A stretch of 64,000 bases of DNA from an uncultured Alistipes sp. (GTDB lineage: Bacteria > Bacteroidota > Bacteroidia > Bacteroidales > Rikenellaceae). How positions within the stretch are numbered: position 1 is the first letter of the stretch; every line of letters begins with the position of its first letter. The notes beneath the pieces are model-generated. The model saw nothing but the letters and a program-made list of their open reading frames with translations, did not search any database and was not told the DNA's origin. The stretch lies in contig USCH01000003.1 of the NCBI GenBank assembly GCA_900553175.1, positions 17,750 through 81,749 on the forward strand. The letters run 5' to 3'. This document shows, one piece after another, positions 16,768 through 30,370 of the stretch. A program made the translations under genes and the position numbers.

Positions 16768-19700
16768 ATGACTCTCTTCAAACGCTGGAACAACATCGTC
16801 GGCTGGGCGGTCTTCGCCGTCGCCGCGACGGTCTACCTGCTGACCATGGAGCCCGTCGCGAGCCTGTGGGACTGCTCGGAGTTCATCGCCACGAGCTACA
16901 AACTCGAAGTGGGGCACCCTCCCGGAGCGCCTCTGTTCATGATGCTGGCCCGTCTGGCGACGCTCTTCGCACTGGGCAATCCCGACTATGTGGGCATGGC
17001 CGTCAACGCCATGAACTCGATCGCCAGCGCTTTCTGCATCCTCTTCCTTTTCTGGACGATCACCCATCTGGCCCGGCGGCTCCTGGTGCGCCGCAACGAG
17101 GCGCCGACCCGCTCGGAGACGTGGGCCGCGATCGGTGCGGGCATGGTGGGCGCCCTGGCCTACACCTTCACCGACACGTTCTGGTTTTCGGCCATCGAGG
17201 GCGAAGTCTACGCCCTCTCGTCGATGTTCACCGCGCTGGTGGTGTGGCTCATGCTCAAGTGGGAGGAGCAGGCCGACGAACCCCACGCCTCGCGCTGGAT
17301 CGTGCTGATCGCCTATCTGATGGGACTTTCGATCGGTGTGCACATCCTCAATCTGCTGACCATTCCGGCACTGGTCTTCATCTACTACTTCCGCAAGACC
17401 GAACGCGTCACCCTGCGCGGCATGGCCCTCGCCACGCTCGTCGCCGGAGCCATCCTGCTGGTCATCAACGGCATCATCATCCCCTATACGGTCTACGTCG
17501 GCGCCCTCTTCGACCTGTTCTTCGTCAACACGCTGGGACTTCCCGTGAATTCGGGAATCGTGGTCTTCTCGCTGGCGCTCCTGGGCGGCCTGGGGTGGGC
17601 TTCGTGGGCGACCCACAAGCACGGCAAGGTGGTCTGGAACGTCATCCTGCTCTCGGTGACGATGATTCTGGTGGGCTTCTCGTCCTACGCTTCGGTGACG
17701 ATCCGCGCCGCGGTCAACCCGCCGATGAACTCCAACAACCCGAACAATCCGTTCGCGCTGCTGTCGCTGCTGAACCGCGACCAGTACGGCGACCGCCCGC
17801 TGCTCTACGGCGCCTACTATTCGGCGCCGCCCGAGGGGTATCGGGAGCGGCATTTCCACTACCTCGACGAGGACGGTAAATACAAGCCGCAGAGCGTCAT
17901 TTCGGGGTACACCTACGCACCCGAGTTCATGCACCTCTTCCCGCGCATGTGGGATCACCGCAAGGGCGAGAAGGAGTACAAGCAGTGGGCGGCCTACCGC
18001 ACCCGGACCGAGACGCTGCGCGACGAGGACGGCGGGATCGTCCGCGACGAACAGGGGCGGCCCGTGCGGGGCGAGGTGCTCGACTTCGGCCGCAAACGCA
18101 TCTACGACGACGGCTACGAGACGCGCACGGTCGTCGAGCCGACCTTCTGGGAGAATCTCAACTACTTCTTCAACTACCAGCTCTCGTACATGTACTGGCG
18201 CTATTTCCTGTGGAACTTCGTGGGGCGCCAGAGCGACATCCAGCCCACGACGACGACCATCACCGACGGCTACTGGCTCTCGGGCGTCAAGTGGATCGAC
18301 GAACGGTTCGTGGGGCCGCAGGACGACCTGCCGCGCGAGGTGGCCGAAAACCGCGGACGCAACACCTACTATTTCCTGCCTTTCATCCTCGGACTGATCG
18401 GCCTCATCTACCAGCTCAACCGCGACCAGCGCAACTTTTCGATCGTCGTGTGGCTCTTCATCATGACGGGCGTGGCGCTGGTGGTCTACTTCAACTCCTC
18501 GCCGGGCGAGCCGCGCGAACGCGACTACGTCTATGCGGGATCGTTCTATGCCTTTTCGATCTGGATCGGGCTGGGCGTGCTGGCGCTGCGCGACCTTTTC
18601 GCCCGCCTGCTGCGCCGCACGGGCGTCGCTCCCGCGGCCGCAGCGACGATCGTCGGCCTGAGCGTGCCGGCCATCCTGGCGGCGCAGAACTGGGACGACC
18701 ACGACCGTTCGGGCCGTTACATGGCCCGCGACATCGGCTGGAACTACCTCATGTCGACGCTGCCCAACTCGATCATTCTCAACTACGGCGACAACGACAC
18801 CTTCCCGCTGTGGAACAATCAGGAGGTCTACGGCGTGCGGCCCGACGTGCGGATCATGAACACCTCCTATCTGGGGGGCGAATGGTACATCGACGAGATG
18901 AAGACCGCGGCCAACGATGCAGCGGGCGTGCCGTTCTCGCTGCCCAAGCGCAAGTACACCTACACCAACGACTGGCTCCCGGTGGACAACCGCCTCGACC
19001 GGGCGGTGGAGATCCGCGAAGTGATGGACTTCATCCGCAGCGACGACCCGCGCACGCAGCTCAAGCTCTCCGACGGGACGTCGGTCGACTACATCCCCGC
19101 CAAGCGGATCGCCCTGCCCGTCGATAAGGAGAATGCCGTCGCTTCGGGTATCGTGGCCGAGAAGGACCGCGACCTGATGGTCGACACGGTTTACATCGAA
19201 CTGCGCAAGAACTCGATCGACAAGACCCAGCTGATGATCCTCGACATGCTGGCCAACTTCGACTGGAAGCGTCCGATCTACCTCACGCAGGTCTACATCC
19301 TTCAGGACCTCGGGCTGCTGGACTACCTCCAGTTCGACGGCTACGCCTACCGACTGGTGCCGATCCGCACGCCTGCGCAGAATCCGTGGGAGCTGGGCCG
19401 CATCGACCCCGACTATGCCGCGCCGCTGCTGCGCGAGACGTTCCGTTACGGCAATCTGGCCGATCCTAAGGTCTATGTCGACTACTTCCTGCAATACAAT
19501 CTGGCGGCGTCGCATGCCCGCGATGCGTTCGCGCGCGTGGCCAAGGAGCTGCTGCGGCAGGAGCGCACCGGGGAGGCGGTCGAACTGCTCGACATGGGCC
19601 TGGAGCGTTTCCCGACCTCGAAGATCCGCTTCACCGACATGAACACTTATCCCTACCTCGAAGCCTATTACGCGGCGGCGGCGATGGGGGAGGACGGTGC

Positions 19701-19980
19701 GGCCGAAAAGGGCGACGCGCTGCTGCGCGAATATGCCGGAACGCTCATCGAGTACATCGAGTATTACCTGCGTTTCGAGGGCGTGCAGGGCGACATGGTG
19801 TCGGGGCTGATCGACGACAAACTCGACGAACTGGGCGACCTCTACTATCTGGCCTCCTATGCCGGACGCCGCGAGGTGATCGCCGAGCTCAATGCCTACT
19901 ACCGCACGCTGGGCGTTTCGGAGGATAGCCTCGTCGATGCGGGCGACCGTCCGCAGACGGAGGGACCGTCCACCGAGTAG
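16768..19980 (+). CDS. DUF2723 polytopic membrane protein, probable protein/lipid O-glycosyltransferase
   Basis: The 1070-residue protein belongs to the large DUF2723 family of Bacteroidota. The N-terminal half has many membrane helices and the family start PVASLWDCSEFIATSYKLEVG with HPPGAPLFMMLARL, where the acidic residues match the donor site of PMT/ArnT-like enzymes. A second helix group follows near 560-640, and then a soluble C-terminal part with NYGDNDTFPLWNNQEVYG and EWYIDEM. The family is generally regarded as GT-C enzymes and has been linked to protein O-glycosylation in this phylum; the substrate here is unproved. Start ATG 16768 follows a promoter; an upstream ATG at 16732 lies inside that promoter and was rejected. 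A strong terminator follows. Confidence 0.85.
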   Translation: MTLFKRWNNIVGWAVFAVAATVYLLTMEPVASLWDCSEFIATSYKLEVGHPPGAPLFMMLARLATLFALGNPDYVGMAVNAMNSIASAFCILFLFWTITHLARRLLVRRNEAPTRSETWAAIGAGMVGALAYTFTDTFWFSAIEGEVYALSSMFTALVVWLMLKWEEQADEPHASRWIVLIAYLMGLSIGVHILNLLTIPALVFIYYFRKTERVTLRGMALATLVAGAILLVINGIIIPYTVYVGALFDLFFVNTLGLPVNSGIVVFSLALLGGLGWASWATHKHGKVVWNVILLSVTMILVGFSSYASVTIRAAVNPPMNSNNPNNPFALLSLLNRDQYGDRPLLYGAYYSAPPEGYRERHFHYLDEDGKYKPQSVISGYTYAPEFMHLFPRMWDHRKGEKEYKQWAAYRTRTETLRDEDGGIVRDEQGRPVRGEVLDFGRKRIYDDGYETRTVVEPTFWENLNYFFNYQLSYMYWRYFLWNFVGRQSDIQPTTTTITDGYWLSGVKWIDERFVGPQDDLPREVAENRGRNTYYFLPFILGLIGLIYQLNRDQRNFSIVVWLFIMTGVALVVYFNSSPGEPRERDYVYAGSFYAFSIWIGLGVLALRDLFARLLRRTGVAPAAAATIVGLSVPAILAAQNWDDHDRSGRYMARDIGWNYLMSTLPNSIILNYGDNDTFPLWNNQEVYGVRPDVRIMNTSYLGGEWYIDEMKTAANDAAGVPFSLPKRKYTYTNDWLPVDNRLDRAVEIREVMDFIRSDDPRTQLKLSDGTSVDYIPAKRIALPVDKENAVASGIVAEKDRDLMVDTVYIELRKNSIDKTQLMILDMLANFDWKRPIYLTQVYILQDLGLLDYLQFDGYAYRLVPIRTPAQNPWELGRIDPDYAAPLLRETFRYGNLADPKVYVDYFLQYNLAASHARDAFARVAKELLRQERTGEAVELLDMGLERFPTSKIRFTDMNTYPYLEAYYAAAAMGEDGAAEKGDALLREYAGTLIEYIEYYLRFEGVQGDMVSGLIDDKLDELGDLYYLASYAGRREVIAELNAYYRTLGVSEDSLVDAGDRPQTEGPSTE

Positions 19981-20007
19981 GGTGGCATGCGGATAGCGCA
20001 TATGCGA

Positions 20008-20037
20008 CAGCCCCTGCCGAAAGGCAGGGGCTGTTTT
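20008..20037 (+). terminator. Intrinsic terminator after the DUF2723 gene
   Basis: An 11-pair stem (CAGCCCCTGCC with its complement), a GAAA tetraloop and a following TTTT make a clear rho-independent terminator. Confidence 0.9.
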
Positions 20038-20326
20038 CGTGCGGGGTGGTGCTCCGGGGTGCTCGCCGGAATGCATCCGGCCGGCGGGATCGGGAGCTGC
20101 CGGAAATTTTCCGGGCTGCGGTTTCCCGGGGCAGTTCGAGTGCTTCCGGGGGCCGGACGGACTTCCGGGCCGCGGCGCCGGGGCGTGCTGCCCGGAGTGC
20201 GGTTTTTCCGAGAGGGCCGAGAGCGTGCGGGGCCGTGCGGCCTGCGGATGCGGCGTCGGGGTCGTGTGGCCTGCGGATGCGGCACCGAGAGCGTGCGGGC
20301 TTCGGTGATGCGGCGCCGGGCGGGGG
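20038..20326. repeat. GC-rich spacer with degenerate ~29-base repeats
   Basis: Between the terminator and the end of the convergent ligase gene lies a very GC-rich stretch. From about 20234 to 20317 it holds three imperfect units of about 29 bases built around CCTGCGGATGCGGC (starting near 20234, 20263 and 20292, the last one more diverged). No gene is apparent. Confidence 0.5.
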
Positions 20327-22000
20327 CTAATGTTCCGTCTTGATTTCGGTCGTCGGCCGGGTCTGCCCCTCCTCTTTCTTGCGGTTGTAGAGGAAGCGGC
20401 GGATCTTCTGCGTCGGGGTCTTGATGAAACCATCCTTCTCCTCCACCACGTCCGAGATGCGCGAGAAACGGCTCACCTTGGCGTTGACGAACTCCATGAT
20501 CTCCTTCTTGAGCTGCTCGGTCTTGGCCTCCCAGGCCTCCTTGTAGCTGTTCCATTCGTCGCGCCAGTTGTCGAGCATCGCTTCGATCTCGTCGCTGTTG
20601 AAATGCACGAGCGCCACCAGACGCCCCTCCTGTTCGGTGACGAGCGAATCGGCGATGCATACGTGCGAGTTGAGCACGCTTTCGATGTCCTCGGGGTAGA
20701 TGTTCTCGCCGCCCGGACCCAGAATCATGTTCTTGAGGCGTCCCTTGATGTAGAGACGTCCTTCGGCGTCCAGCTCGCCCAGGTCGCCCGTGCGGAACCA
20801 GCCGTCGGGGGTGATGACCTCGGCCGTCGCCTCGGGGTTCTTGTAGTATCCGAGCATGAGGCTCGGCGTGCGGGCCACGATTTCGCCCTGCCGGGTCTGG
20901 GGATTGATGTTTTCGAGCCGCAGCTCCACGCCGGGGGCTGCGGGGCCCGTCGAGCCGAGGTGCACGTCGGCGGGGGCGGCACCGGCCAGCAGAGGCGCCG
21001 TTTCGGTGAGCCCGTACCCGATGGCGTAGGGAACGCGGGCTTCGAGCAGGAATTTTTCGGCGTCGCCGTTGAGTTTCGCGCCGCCGATGCCCAGGAATCG
21101 GAGTCTGCGGCCGAAGAGCTTCATGAGCTTCTTGCCGGCGACCCGATGGAGGTAGCGGCGGATGAAGCCGATGCGGTAGAGCGTGCGCCACGTGCGGTTG
21201 GAGGTGAATTTGGCCAGTACCTGATGGCGGTAGATCTTCTCGATGATGAGCGGCACGATGAGCATCACCGTGGGCCGCACGTTCTTCAGCGCGGGCATGA
21301 GGGCCGAGGCCGTGGGCGGACGGTCCAGATAGACGATTCGCGAGCCCATCGAGAAGGGGTAGATCAGACCGATCGAGCATTCGTAGGTGTGCGACAGGGG
21401 CAGCACCGAGAGGAACACGTCGTCGGTGTCGATGGGAAAGATGGCCGACGAGAGGTCGATCTGGCTGCACAGGGCCGCGTGGGTCAGCATCACGCCCTTG
21501 GGTTTGGCCGTGGTGCCCGAGGTGTAGATGATGGCGGCCAGGTCGTCGGGCTGCGGAATGGCCGTCGAGCCCTCTCCGCAGTGGCGCTGGGCGATGATGC
21601 CCAGGTTCTTGGTGCGCACCACCACGTTGAGCCGCTCGATCGTCGGCTTGGAGAGCTTGGTGAAGAGCTTGTCCGAGACGAGCAGCGCCCGGGCCTCGGA
21701 GTGTTCGATGATCATGTCCAGCTCCTCGCCCGAAAAGTCGGGCAGGATCGGCACGACGACCATGCCGGCCGACGTGACGGCGAAGTAGCAGATGCCCCAG
21801 TTGGGCATGTTGCTGCTCAGCAGCGCGACCTTGTCGCCCGCGCGGAGACCCGCGCCGGTGAGGATTCGCTGCACTTTTTCGATGCGGCGGCCCGCTTCGG
21901 CGTAGGTGACCTCCTCGCCTCCGAACATCGAAAAGGCGACTTTCGGAGCGAAGCGTTCCACGCTGTTGCGAACCAGTTCGCAGAGGGTATGTATTGCCAT
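20327..22000 (-). CDS. Long-chain fatty acid-CoA ligase-like AMP-binding enzyme
   Basis: The 557-residue enzyme has the ANL superfamily motifs in order: IIYTSGTTAKPKGVMLTH (phosphate loop), GYGLTETAPL, GWFRTGDLG and KGRLKNMILGPGGENIYPEDIE, ending with a catalytic-lysine region KTPTQKIRRFLYN. It should activate a fatty acid through an acyl-AMP and form the CoA thioester in the cytoplasm. An inserted ~60-residue segment before the C-terminal lysine (charged, DNWRDEWNSYKEAWEAK) is typical of the Bacteroidota homologs I know. Start ATG 22000 (MAIHTLCEL) fits the family; the frame extends to 22075 but enters the divergent promoter region. It stands alone, divergent from queG. Confidence 0.9.
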   Translation of the reverse strand: MAIHTLCELVRNSVERFAPKVAFSMFGGEEVTYAEAGRRIEKVQRILTGAGLRAGDKVALLSSNMPNWGICYFAVTSAGMVVVPILPDFSGEELDMIIEHSEARALLVSDKLFTKLSKPTIERLNVVVRTKNLGIIAQRHCGEGSTAIPQPDDLAAIIYTSGTTAKPKGVMLTHAALCSQIDLSSAIFPIDTDDVFLSVLPLSHTYECSIGLIYPFSMGSRIVYLDRPPTASALMPALKNVRPTVMLIVPLIIEKIYRHQVLAKFTSNRTWRTLYRIGFIRRYLHRVAGKKLMKLFGRRLRFLGIGGAKLNGDAEKFLLEARVPYAIGYGLTETAPLLAGAAPADVHLGSTGPAAPGVELRLENINPQTRQGEIVARTPSLMLGYYKNPEATAEVITPDGWFRTGDLGELDAEGRLYIKGRLKNMILGPGGENIYPEDIESVLNSHVCIADSLVTEQEGRLVALVHFNSDEIEAMLDNWRDEWNSYKEAWEAKTEQLKKEIMEFVNAKVSRFSRISDVVEEKDGFIKTPTQKIRRFLYNRKKEEGQTRPTTEIKTEH

Positions 22001-22075
22001 GTCCGTTCGTGTTGTCGTGCGTCGTGAAAACGCGAAAATACGGGTCAAAATTACTAAATTCCGGCTAAAAAACAC

Positions 22076-22083
22076 TATTTTTG
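22076..22083 (+). promoter_or_regulatory. Probable -7 box for queG
   Basis: TATTTTTG lies 16 bases before the queG ATG; no clear -33 TTTG is seen. A TAATTTTG box on the opposite strand (22046-22053) could serve the divergent ligase gene. Confidence 0.45.
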
Positions 22084-22098
22084 ACGTAAAATATCGAA

Positions 22099-23004
22099 AT
22101 GATCGAATATGACGTCATCCGGGAATTGGCCTTCGAAGCGGGTTTCGACCTCTGCGGCGTGACTTCGTGCCGCCGTCTGGAACGCAACGAAGCGTGGTTC
22201 GGCGAGTGGCTGCGGCGAGGCTACCAGGCTTCGCTCGGCTACATGGAGCGCAATGCCGGCAAGCGCTTCGATCCGCGGCTGCTGGTCGAGGGGGCGGCGA
22301 CGGCGGCGGTCTGCGCCGTGGGGTACAAGAACCCGGTCGGCGAGGGCTACCCCGAAGGGCATCGCACCAAGGTGGCGTCGTATGCCTGCGCGGCGGACTA
22401 CCACACGACCATCCGCGCCATGCTGGAACGCGTGCTGGCGGGGCTTCGGGAGCGGTATCCCGGTCTCGGAGGGCGTGCTTTCGTCGACACGGCGCCGCTG
22501 GCCGAGAAACAGCTGGCCGTCGAGGCCGGGCTGGGGTGGATCGGCCGGCAGTCGCTGCTCGTGACGCCCCGGCTGGGCACCTATGTATTGTTGGGCGAGC
22601 TGCTGCTGTGCGACGAAGCCGACCGTTACGATCCGCCTTTCGAGGGGTCGCGCTGCGGCCGCTGCGGCAACTGCGTCGAGAGCTGCCCCACGGGGGCGAT
22701 CGTCTCTCCGCGCGTGGTCGATGCGGGACGCTGCATTTCGTGCCATACGATCGAGCGGGAGCCCTCCGGCAAGGTCGGCCTCGACGGCTGGATCTTCGGA
22801 TGCGACGCCTGCCAGAGCTGCTGTCCCTACAACCGCAAGGCCCCCATGCACCGCAACCGGGCGTTCGATCCCCTTTTCGATCCGCGGACGATGGATACCG
22901 CCGAATGGCTGGCGATGGACGAAGCGGAGTTCGGGGAGCGGATGGGCGCTACGCCGCTCGTGCGCAGCGGCCTGAGGCGGATTCAGCGCAATATTTCGGA
23001 ATAG
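22099..23004 (+). CDS. queG: Epoxyqueuosine reductase QueG
   Basis: The 301-residue enzyme carries the QueG pattern: FDLCGVTSCRRL at the N-terminus, YMERNAGKRFDPRLL, YACAADYH, DTAPLAEKQLAVEAGLGWIG, and two ferredoxin-like cluster motifs (CGRCGNCVESCP and CISCHTIE followed by GCDACQSCCPYN). It catalyses the last step of queuosine synthesis on tRNA, reducing epoxyqueuosine with cobalamin and two [4Fe-4S] clusters. The cobalamin need fits a bacterium that imports B12. Start ATG 22099 matches the family's N-terminus. Confidence 0.96.
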   Translation: MIEYDVIRELAFEAGFDLCGVTSCRRLERNEAWFGEWLRRGYQASLGYMERNAGKRFDPRLLVEGAATAAVCAVGYKNPVGEGYPEGHRTKVASYACAADYHTTIRAMLERVLAGLRERYPGLGGRAFVDTAPLAEKQLAVEAGLGWIGRQSLLVTPRLGTYVLLGELLLCDEADRYDPPFEGSRCGRCGNCVESCPTGAIVSPRVVDAGRCISCHTIEREPSGKVGLDGWIFGCDACQSCCPYNRKAPMHRNRAFDPLFDPRTMDTAEWLAMDEAEFGERMGATPLVRSGLRRIQRNISE

Positions 23005-23007
23005 GAA

Positions 23008-23034
23008 GGGGCGGCACCCGTCAGGTGCCGCCCC
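23008..23034. terminator. Hairpin between convergent genes
   Basis: An 11-pair GC-rich stem with a 5-base loop lies between the ends of queG and the nucleoside transporter gene. U-tracts are weak on both sides, but the position suits a bidirectional terminator. Confidence 0.65.
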
Positions 23035-23060
23035 GAAACATGCGTGCCGGAAGTTCCCGG

Positions 23061-24344
23061 TCAATGCTTCGCCTCCGCCACGGCGGCCGGATCGTGCCGG
23101 TATTTGAAGACCAGCGCGAAGACCACGGCCACGCACAGCGCATAGCCTGCGAAGATCAGCCACGATGTCGACCAGCCCTCCATCTGCGCCACGGCCGATT
23201 CGTGGGAGAAGACGAACCGGTCGACCACGGCCTGGGCGCCGAGCGTGCCGATCGTGGCTCCGATGCCGTTGGTCATGATCATGAAGAGGCCCTGCGCCGA
23301 CGAGCGGATCGAGGCGTCGGTCTCGTTGTTGACGAACAGCGATCCCGAGATGTTGAAAAAGTCGAACGCCACGCCGTAGACGATCATCGAGAGGATGAAC
23401 ATCCAGAGGCCCCGGCCCGGGTTGCCCAGCCCGAAGAGCCCGAAGCGCAGCACCCACGCGAACATGGCCATGAGCATCACGTTCTTGATGCCGAACCGTT
23501 TCAGGCAGAACGGAATGAGCAGGATGCAGAGCGTTTCGGAGACCTGCGAGAGCGAGATGAGCGCATTGGCGTGGTTGGCGCCGAAGGACGAGGCGTATTC
23601 CGGAATCTCGCGGAACAGGGTGAGGAACGGATTGGCGAAGCCGTTGGTGATTTGCAGCGAGACACCCAGCAGCATCGAGAAGATGAAGAAGAGGGCCATC
23701 TTCCGCTGTTTGAAAAGTGCGAACGCCCGCAGTCCGAGCGCTTCGACGAGGCTTTTCTTCTCGCCGCCGCGGCTGACGGGGCATTCGGGCAGCGAGAAAG
23801 CGTAGAGCCCCAGCACGAGCCCCAGCGCGGCGCACTGCACGAACTGCATGTAGGTGGTCTGGAACCCCGTGAAGTCGCACACGAGCATCGAGCAGATGAA
23901 GCCCACGGTGCCCCATACGCGGATCGGGGGGAAGTCCTTCACCGTGTCGAGCCCCTTGCTTTCCAGCACGGAGTAGGCCACCGAGTTCGACAGGGCGATG
24001 GTCGGCATGTAGAAAGCCACGCTCAGCGAATAGAGGGCGAAAAGCGGGGCGAACTGCACTCCGGGGCCGCTCGCCGTTGCGGCGTAATATCCTGCGGCGC
24101 CCATGAACAGGGCTGCCAGCAGGTGGCAGATGCCCAGCAGCCGCTGGGCCGGCACCCAGCGGTCGGCGATGATGCCGATCACGGCGGGCATGAACAGAGA
24201 GACGATGCCCTGCATGGCGTAGAAGATGCCGATGTGCGCGGATAGGCCCGCTCCGCTCAGATACGTTCCCATCGAGGTGAGGTAGGCTCCCCAGATGGCG
24301 TACTGAAGGAAGTTCATCAGGACAAGGCGGAATTTGATACCCAT
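23061..24344 (-). CDS. Nucleoside permease, NupG/NHS-type MFS transporter
   Basis: The 427-residue protein has about 12 membrane helices and fits the nucleoside:H+ symporter family: MNFLQYAIWGAYLTSMGTYL at the start, PAVIGIIADRWVPAQR between helices two and three, and the second-half FNISGSLFVNNETD. It should import nucleosides across the inner membrane. It ends close to queG in convergent orientation. A TACTTTTG box at 24406-24413 on the minus strand is a likely promoter, giving a leader of about 55 bases. Confidence 0.88.
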   Translation of the reverse strand: MGIKFRLVLMNFLQYAIWGAYLTSMGTYLSGAGLSAHIGIFYAMQGIVSLFMPAVIGIIADRWVPAQRLLGICHLLAALFMGAAGYYAATASGPGVQFAPLFALYSLSVAFYMPTIALSNSVAYSVLESKGLDTVKDFPPIRVWGTVGFICSMLVCDFTGFQTTYMQFVQCAALGLVLGLYAFSLPECPVSRGGEKKSLVEALGLRAFALFKQRKMALFFIFSMLLGVSLQITNGFANPFLTLFREIPEYASSFGANHANALISLSQVSETLCILLIPFCLKRFGIKNVMLMAMFAWVLRFGLFGLGNPGRGLWMFILSMIVYGVAFDFFNISGSLFVNNETDASIRSSAQGLFMIMTNGIGATIGTLGAQAVVDRFVFSHESAVAQMEGWSTSWLIFAGYALCVAVVFALVFKYRHDPAAVAEAKH

Positions 24345-24405
24345 AAACGATTGATTTTATTTGTATTCGATGTCGTCTTGGTCGGGCGCCCGAAGGCGGT
24401 TAGAA

Positions 24406-24413
24406 CAAAAGTA
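24406..24413 (-). promoter_or_regulatory. Probable -7 box for the nucleoside permease
   Basis: TACTTTTG on the minus strand, with no ideally spaced -33 TTG (nearest is 25 bases upstream). Confidence 0.45.
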
Positions 24414-24434
24414 CGAATTTTTTCGGGAAAATTC

Positions 24435-24465
24435 TTTGCAATTGAAAAATAAAGTTCTACTTTTG
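24435..24465 (+). promoter_or_regulatory. tRNA-Gln promoter
   Basis: TTTG (24435-24438), a 19-base spacer and TACTTTTG (24458-24465) form a near-ideal Bacteroidota promoter ending 16 bases before the tRNA. Confidence 0.8.
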
Positions 24466-24481
24466 CATCACCGAAACGCAT

Positions 24482-24551
24482 TGAGCTATGGTGTAACGGT
24501 AACACAACAGATTCTGGTCCTGTTATTCCAGGTTCGAATCCTGGTAGCTCA
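24482..24551 (+). tRNA. tRNA-Gln (anticodon CTG)
   Basis: The 70-base sequence folds into a full cloverleaf: acceptor TGAGCTA/TAGCTCA, D stem GTGT/ACAC, T arm CCAGG-TTCGAAT-CCTGG. The anticodon loop TTCTGGT places CTG at 24514-24516. The last pair of the anticodon stem is an A-C mismatch. No CCA is encoded. Confidence 0.95.
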
Positions 24552-24560
24552 ACTACAAAA

Positions 24561-24588
24561 AACTCTCCGCAGTCGCCGGAGAGTTTTT
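24561..24588 (+). terminator. Terminator after tRNA-Gln
   Basis: A 9-pair stem (AACTCTCCG and complement) with a 7-base loop is followed directly by a run of five T. Confidence 0.88.
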
Positions 24589-24892
24589 CCGTTTCCGGGG
24601 GGGCAGGTTCCGGGCGCGGCTCCGGAGGTCCGGGGCGCCGTCGCAGGCTTTTGAGGCGCTGGCGCGATTCTCCGATGCGGGACGGCTCCTCGGGAGACGC
24701 CGGATTCCGGGTGTCGCCGGTTCCCGGGTGTGTGGGTGTTTCCTCCGGAACGCTGGCTTCGGGGAAACGCTGCGCTTCGGAGGAGGCTGCGCGGACTTTC
24801 GTCGGCTGCCGGCCCGGAACGGCTCCGCCCCTGTGCGAAAAGCCCACTTTCCGTCGGTTCGGAAAGCGGGCCTTGTGCACGATGCCGGTATC
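24589..24892. other. GC-rich spacer without a gene
   Basis: About 300 bases between the tRNA terminator and the end of the GH43 gene. Nothing recognisable is encoded; the sequence is GC-rich with short inverted segments. Confidence 0.5.
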
Positions 24893-25876
24893 CTATTTCA
24901 GCGGATCGGCTTCGACCCCGTCGAAAGTCATCTTCACGGGCAGGATGTCGCCGTCGGGAGCGAATTCCAGCCGTTCGATGCAGGTCACGCGGTCGTTGTG
25001 GTCGGAGGCTTCCAGCGGATGACGGTGGTAGACGATGTAATAGTTGCCGCTCCGCGGATTGCGGATCACCGAATGGTGCCCCGCTCCGGTCGCCACCTCG
25101 GGGTCGGTGCCCAGGAGCGTGCCCCGGCGCACGAAAGGCCCCAGCGGCGAATCGGCGATGGCGTAGGCCACGCAGTAGTCGGGGCCTCCCCAGTCGTTTT
25201 CCGACCACATGAAGTAGTATTTGCCCCCGCGCAGGAACAGGAAAGGTCCTTCGGTGTAGTTCTCGGGGGTCACTTCGCGGAAGAGCGTGCCGTCGTCGAA
25301 CGGTACGAGGCTGCGGAAGTCGTCGCTCAACCGGACGACGTTGCAGCGGCCCCAGCCGCCGTAGTACATGTACCACGTGCCGTCCGTGTCGCGGAAGACG
25401 AACTGGTCGATGGGTTGCGCTCCGCCCTCGATCGTGCCGATGAGCGGCCGGCCCAGATAGTCCTCGAACGGTCCGGCCGGATGGTCGGCCACGGCCACGC
25501 CGATGCCGCCCGTTTCACCCTCGTGGATGTTGTTGGCGCCGAAGAAGAGGTAATACCGGCCCTCTTTCTCCACTACGGCCGGAGCCCACAGCGCGTGGGT
25601 CAGCCAGCCGATGCGCCGGTTGTCCACGATGCGTTCGTGACGGGTCCAGTGCACCAGGTCCTCCGACGAGAAGCAGTCGAAATGGAGCTGCTGGCTGAAC
25701 GGCTCCGAGCAGGTCGGATAGATCCAGTAGGTGTCGCCGAAGACGACCCCTTCGGGATCGGCGTAGCGCCCCTCGAAGAGCGGATTGCCCGATTTTTCCG
25801 GGGCGCAGGCGCACAGCGCGCACAGCGCGGCGAGCGGTGCGAGGCGGCGCAAGAGTGTCGGGGCTGCGGTTTTCAT
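24893..25876 (-). CDS. GH43-family glycosidase lipoprotein
   Basis: The 327-residue protein has a lipoprotein signal (LCAC, Cys24) and a five-bladed-propeller GH43-type catalytic domain. YADPEGVVF holds the likely base Asp, PIDQFVFRDTDG the third acidic residue, and NYTEGPFLFLRGGKYYFMWS the likely acid Glu; GAGHHSVIRN follows. GH43 enzymes remove arabinose or xylose units, or act on related glycans; the substrate cannot be read here. Start ATG 25876 was chosen for the signal peptide; the upstream in-frame stretch overlaps the M3 peptidase gene. It is the last gene of an operon with two peptidases (35-base gap). Confidence 0.85.
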   Translation of the reverse strand: MKTAAPTLLRRLAPLAALCALCACAPEKSGNPLFEGRYADPEGVVFGDTYWIYPTCSEPFSQQLHFDCFSSEDLVHWTRHERIVDNRRIGWLTHALWAPAVVEKEGRYYLFFGANNIHEGETGGIGVAVADHPAGPFEDYLGRPLIGTIEGGAQPIDQFVFRDTDGTWYMYYGGWGRCNVVRLSDDFRSLVPFDDGTLFREVTPENYTEGPFLFLRGGKYYFMWSENDWGGPDYCVAYAIADSPLGPFVRRGTLLGTDPEVATGAGHHSVIRNPRSGNYYIVYHRHPLEASDHNDRVTCIERLEFAPDGDILPVKMTFDGVEADPLK

Positions 25877-25911
25877 GCGTGTCGGAGCGCGGAATGCGGG
25901 TTCGCTCTTTT

Positions 25912-28035
<2,124 letters not shown>

Positions 28036-28070
28036 GGGTCGGGTGCTGTAGGGTCTCTTCATGGGGTGTG

Positions 28071-30248
<2,178 letters not shown>

Positions 30249-30279
30249 CGTCGGATGTTCCAAATTCATCTATTTTATG

Positions 30280-30287
30280 TACCTTTG
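30280..30287 (+). promoter_or_regulatory. Probable -7 box for rsmE and the Ehr operon
   Basis: TACCTTTG lies about 78 bases before the rsmE ATG. The -33 match is weak (TTC near 30258). Confidence 0.45.
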
Positions 30288-30339
30288 CGGGCGATCCGGG
30301 GGCGGAATCCGTTTTGCCGTCCCTCGCTCCGCGTCTTGG

Positions 30340-30370
30340 CAAAGTTAGGAAATAAATAAGAGGTATGCAA
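30340..30370 (-). promoter_or_regulatory. Promoter of the M3-M3-GH43 operon
   Basis: On the minus strand TAACTTTG (30340-30347) and TTG (30368-30370) are spaced by 20 bases. The -33 element overlaps the start of the divergent rsmE coding region. Confidence 0.7.
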
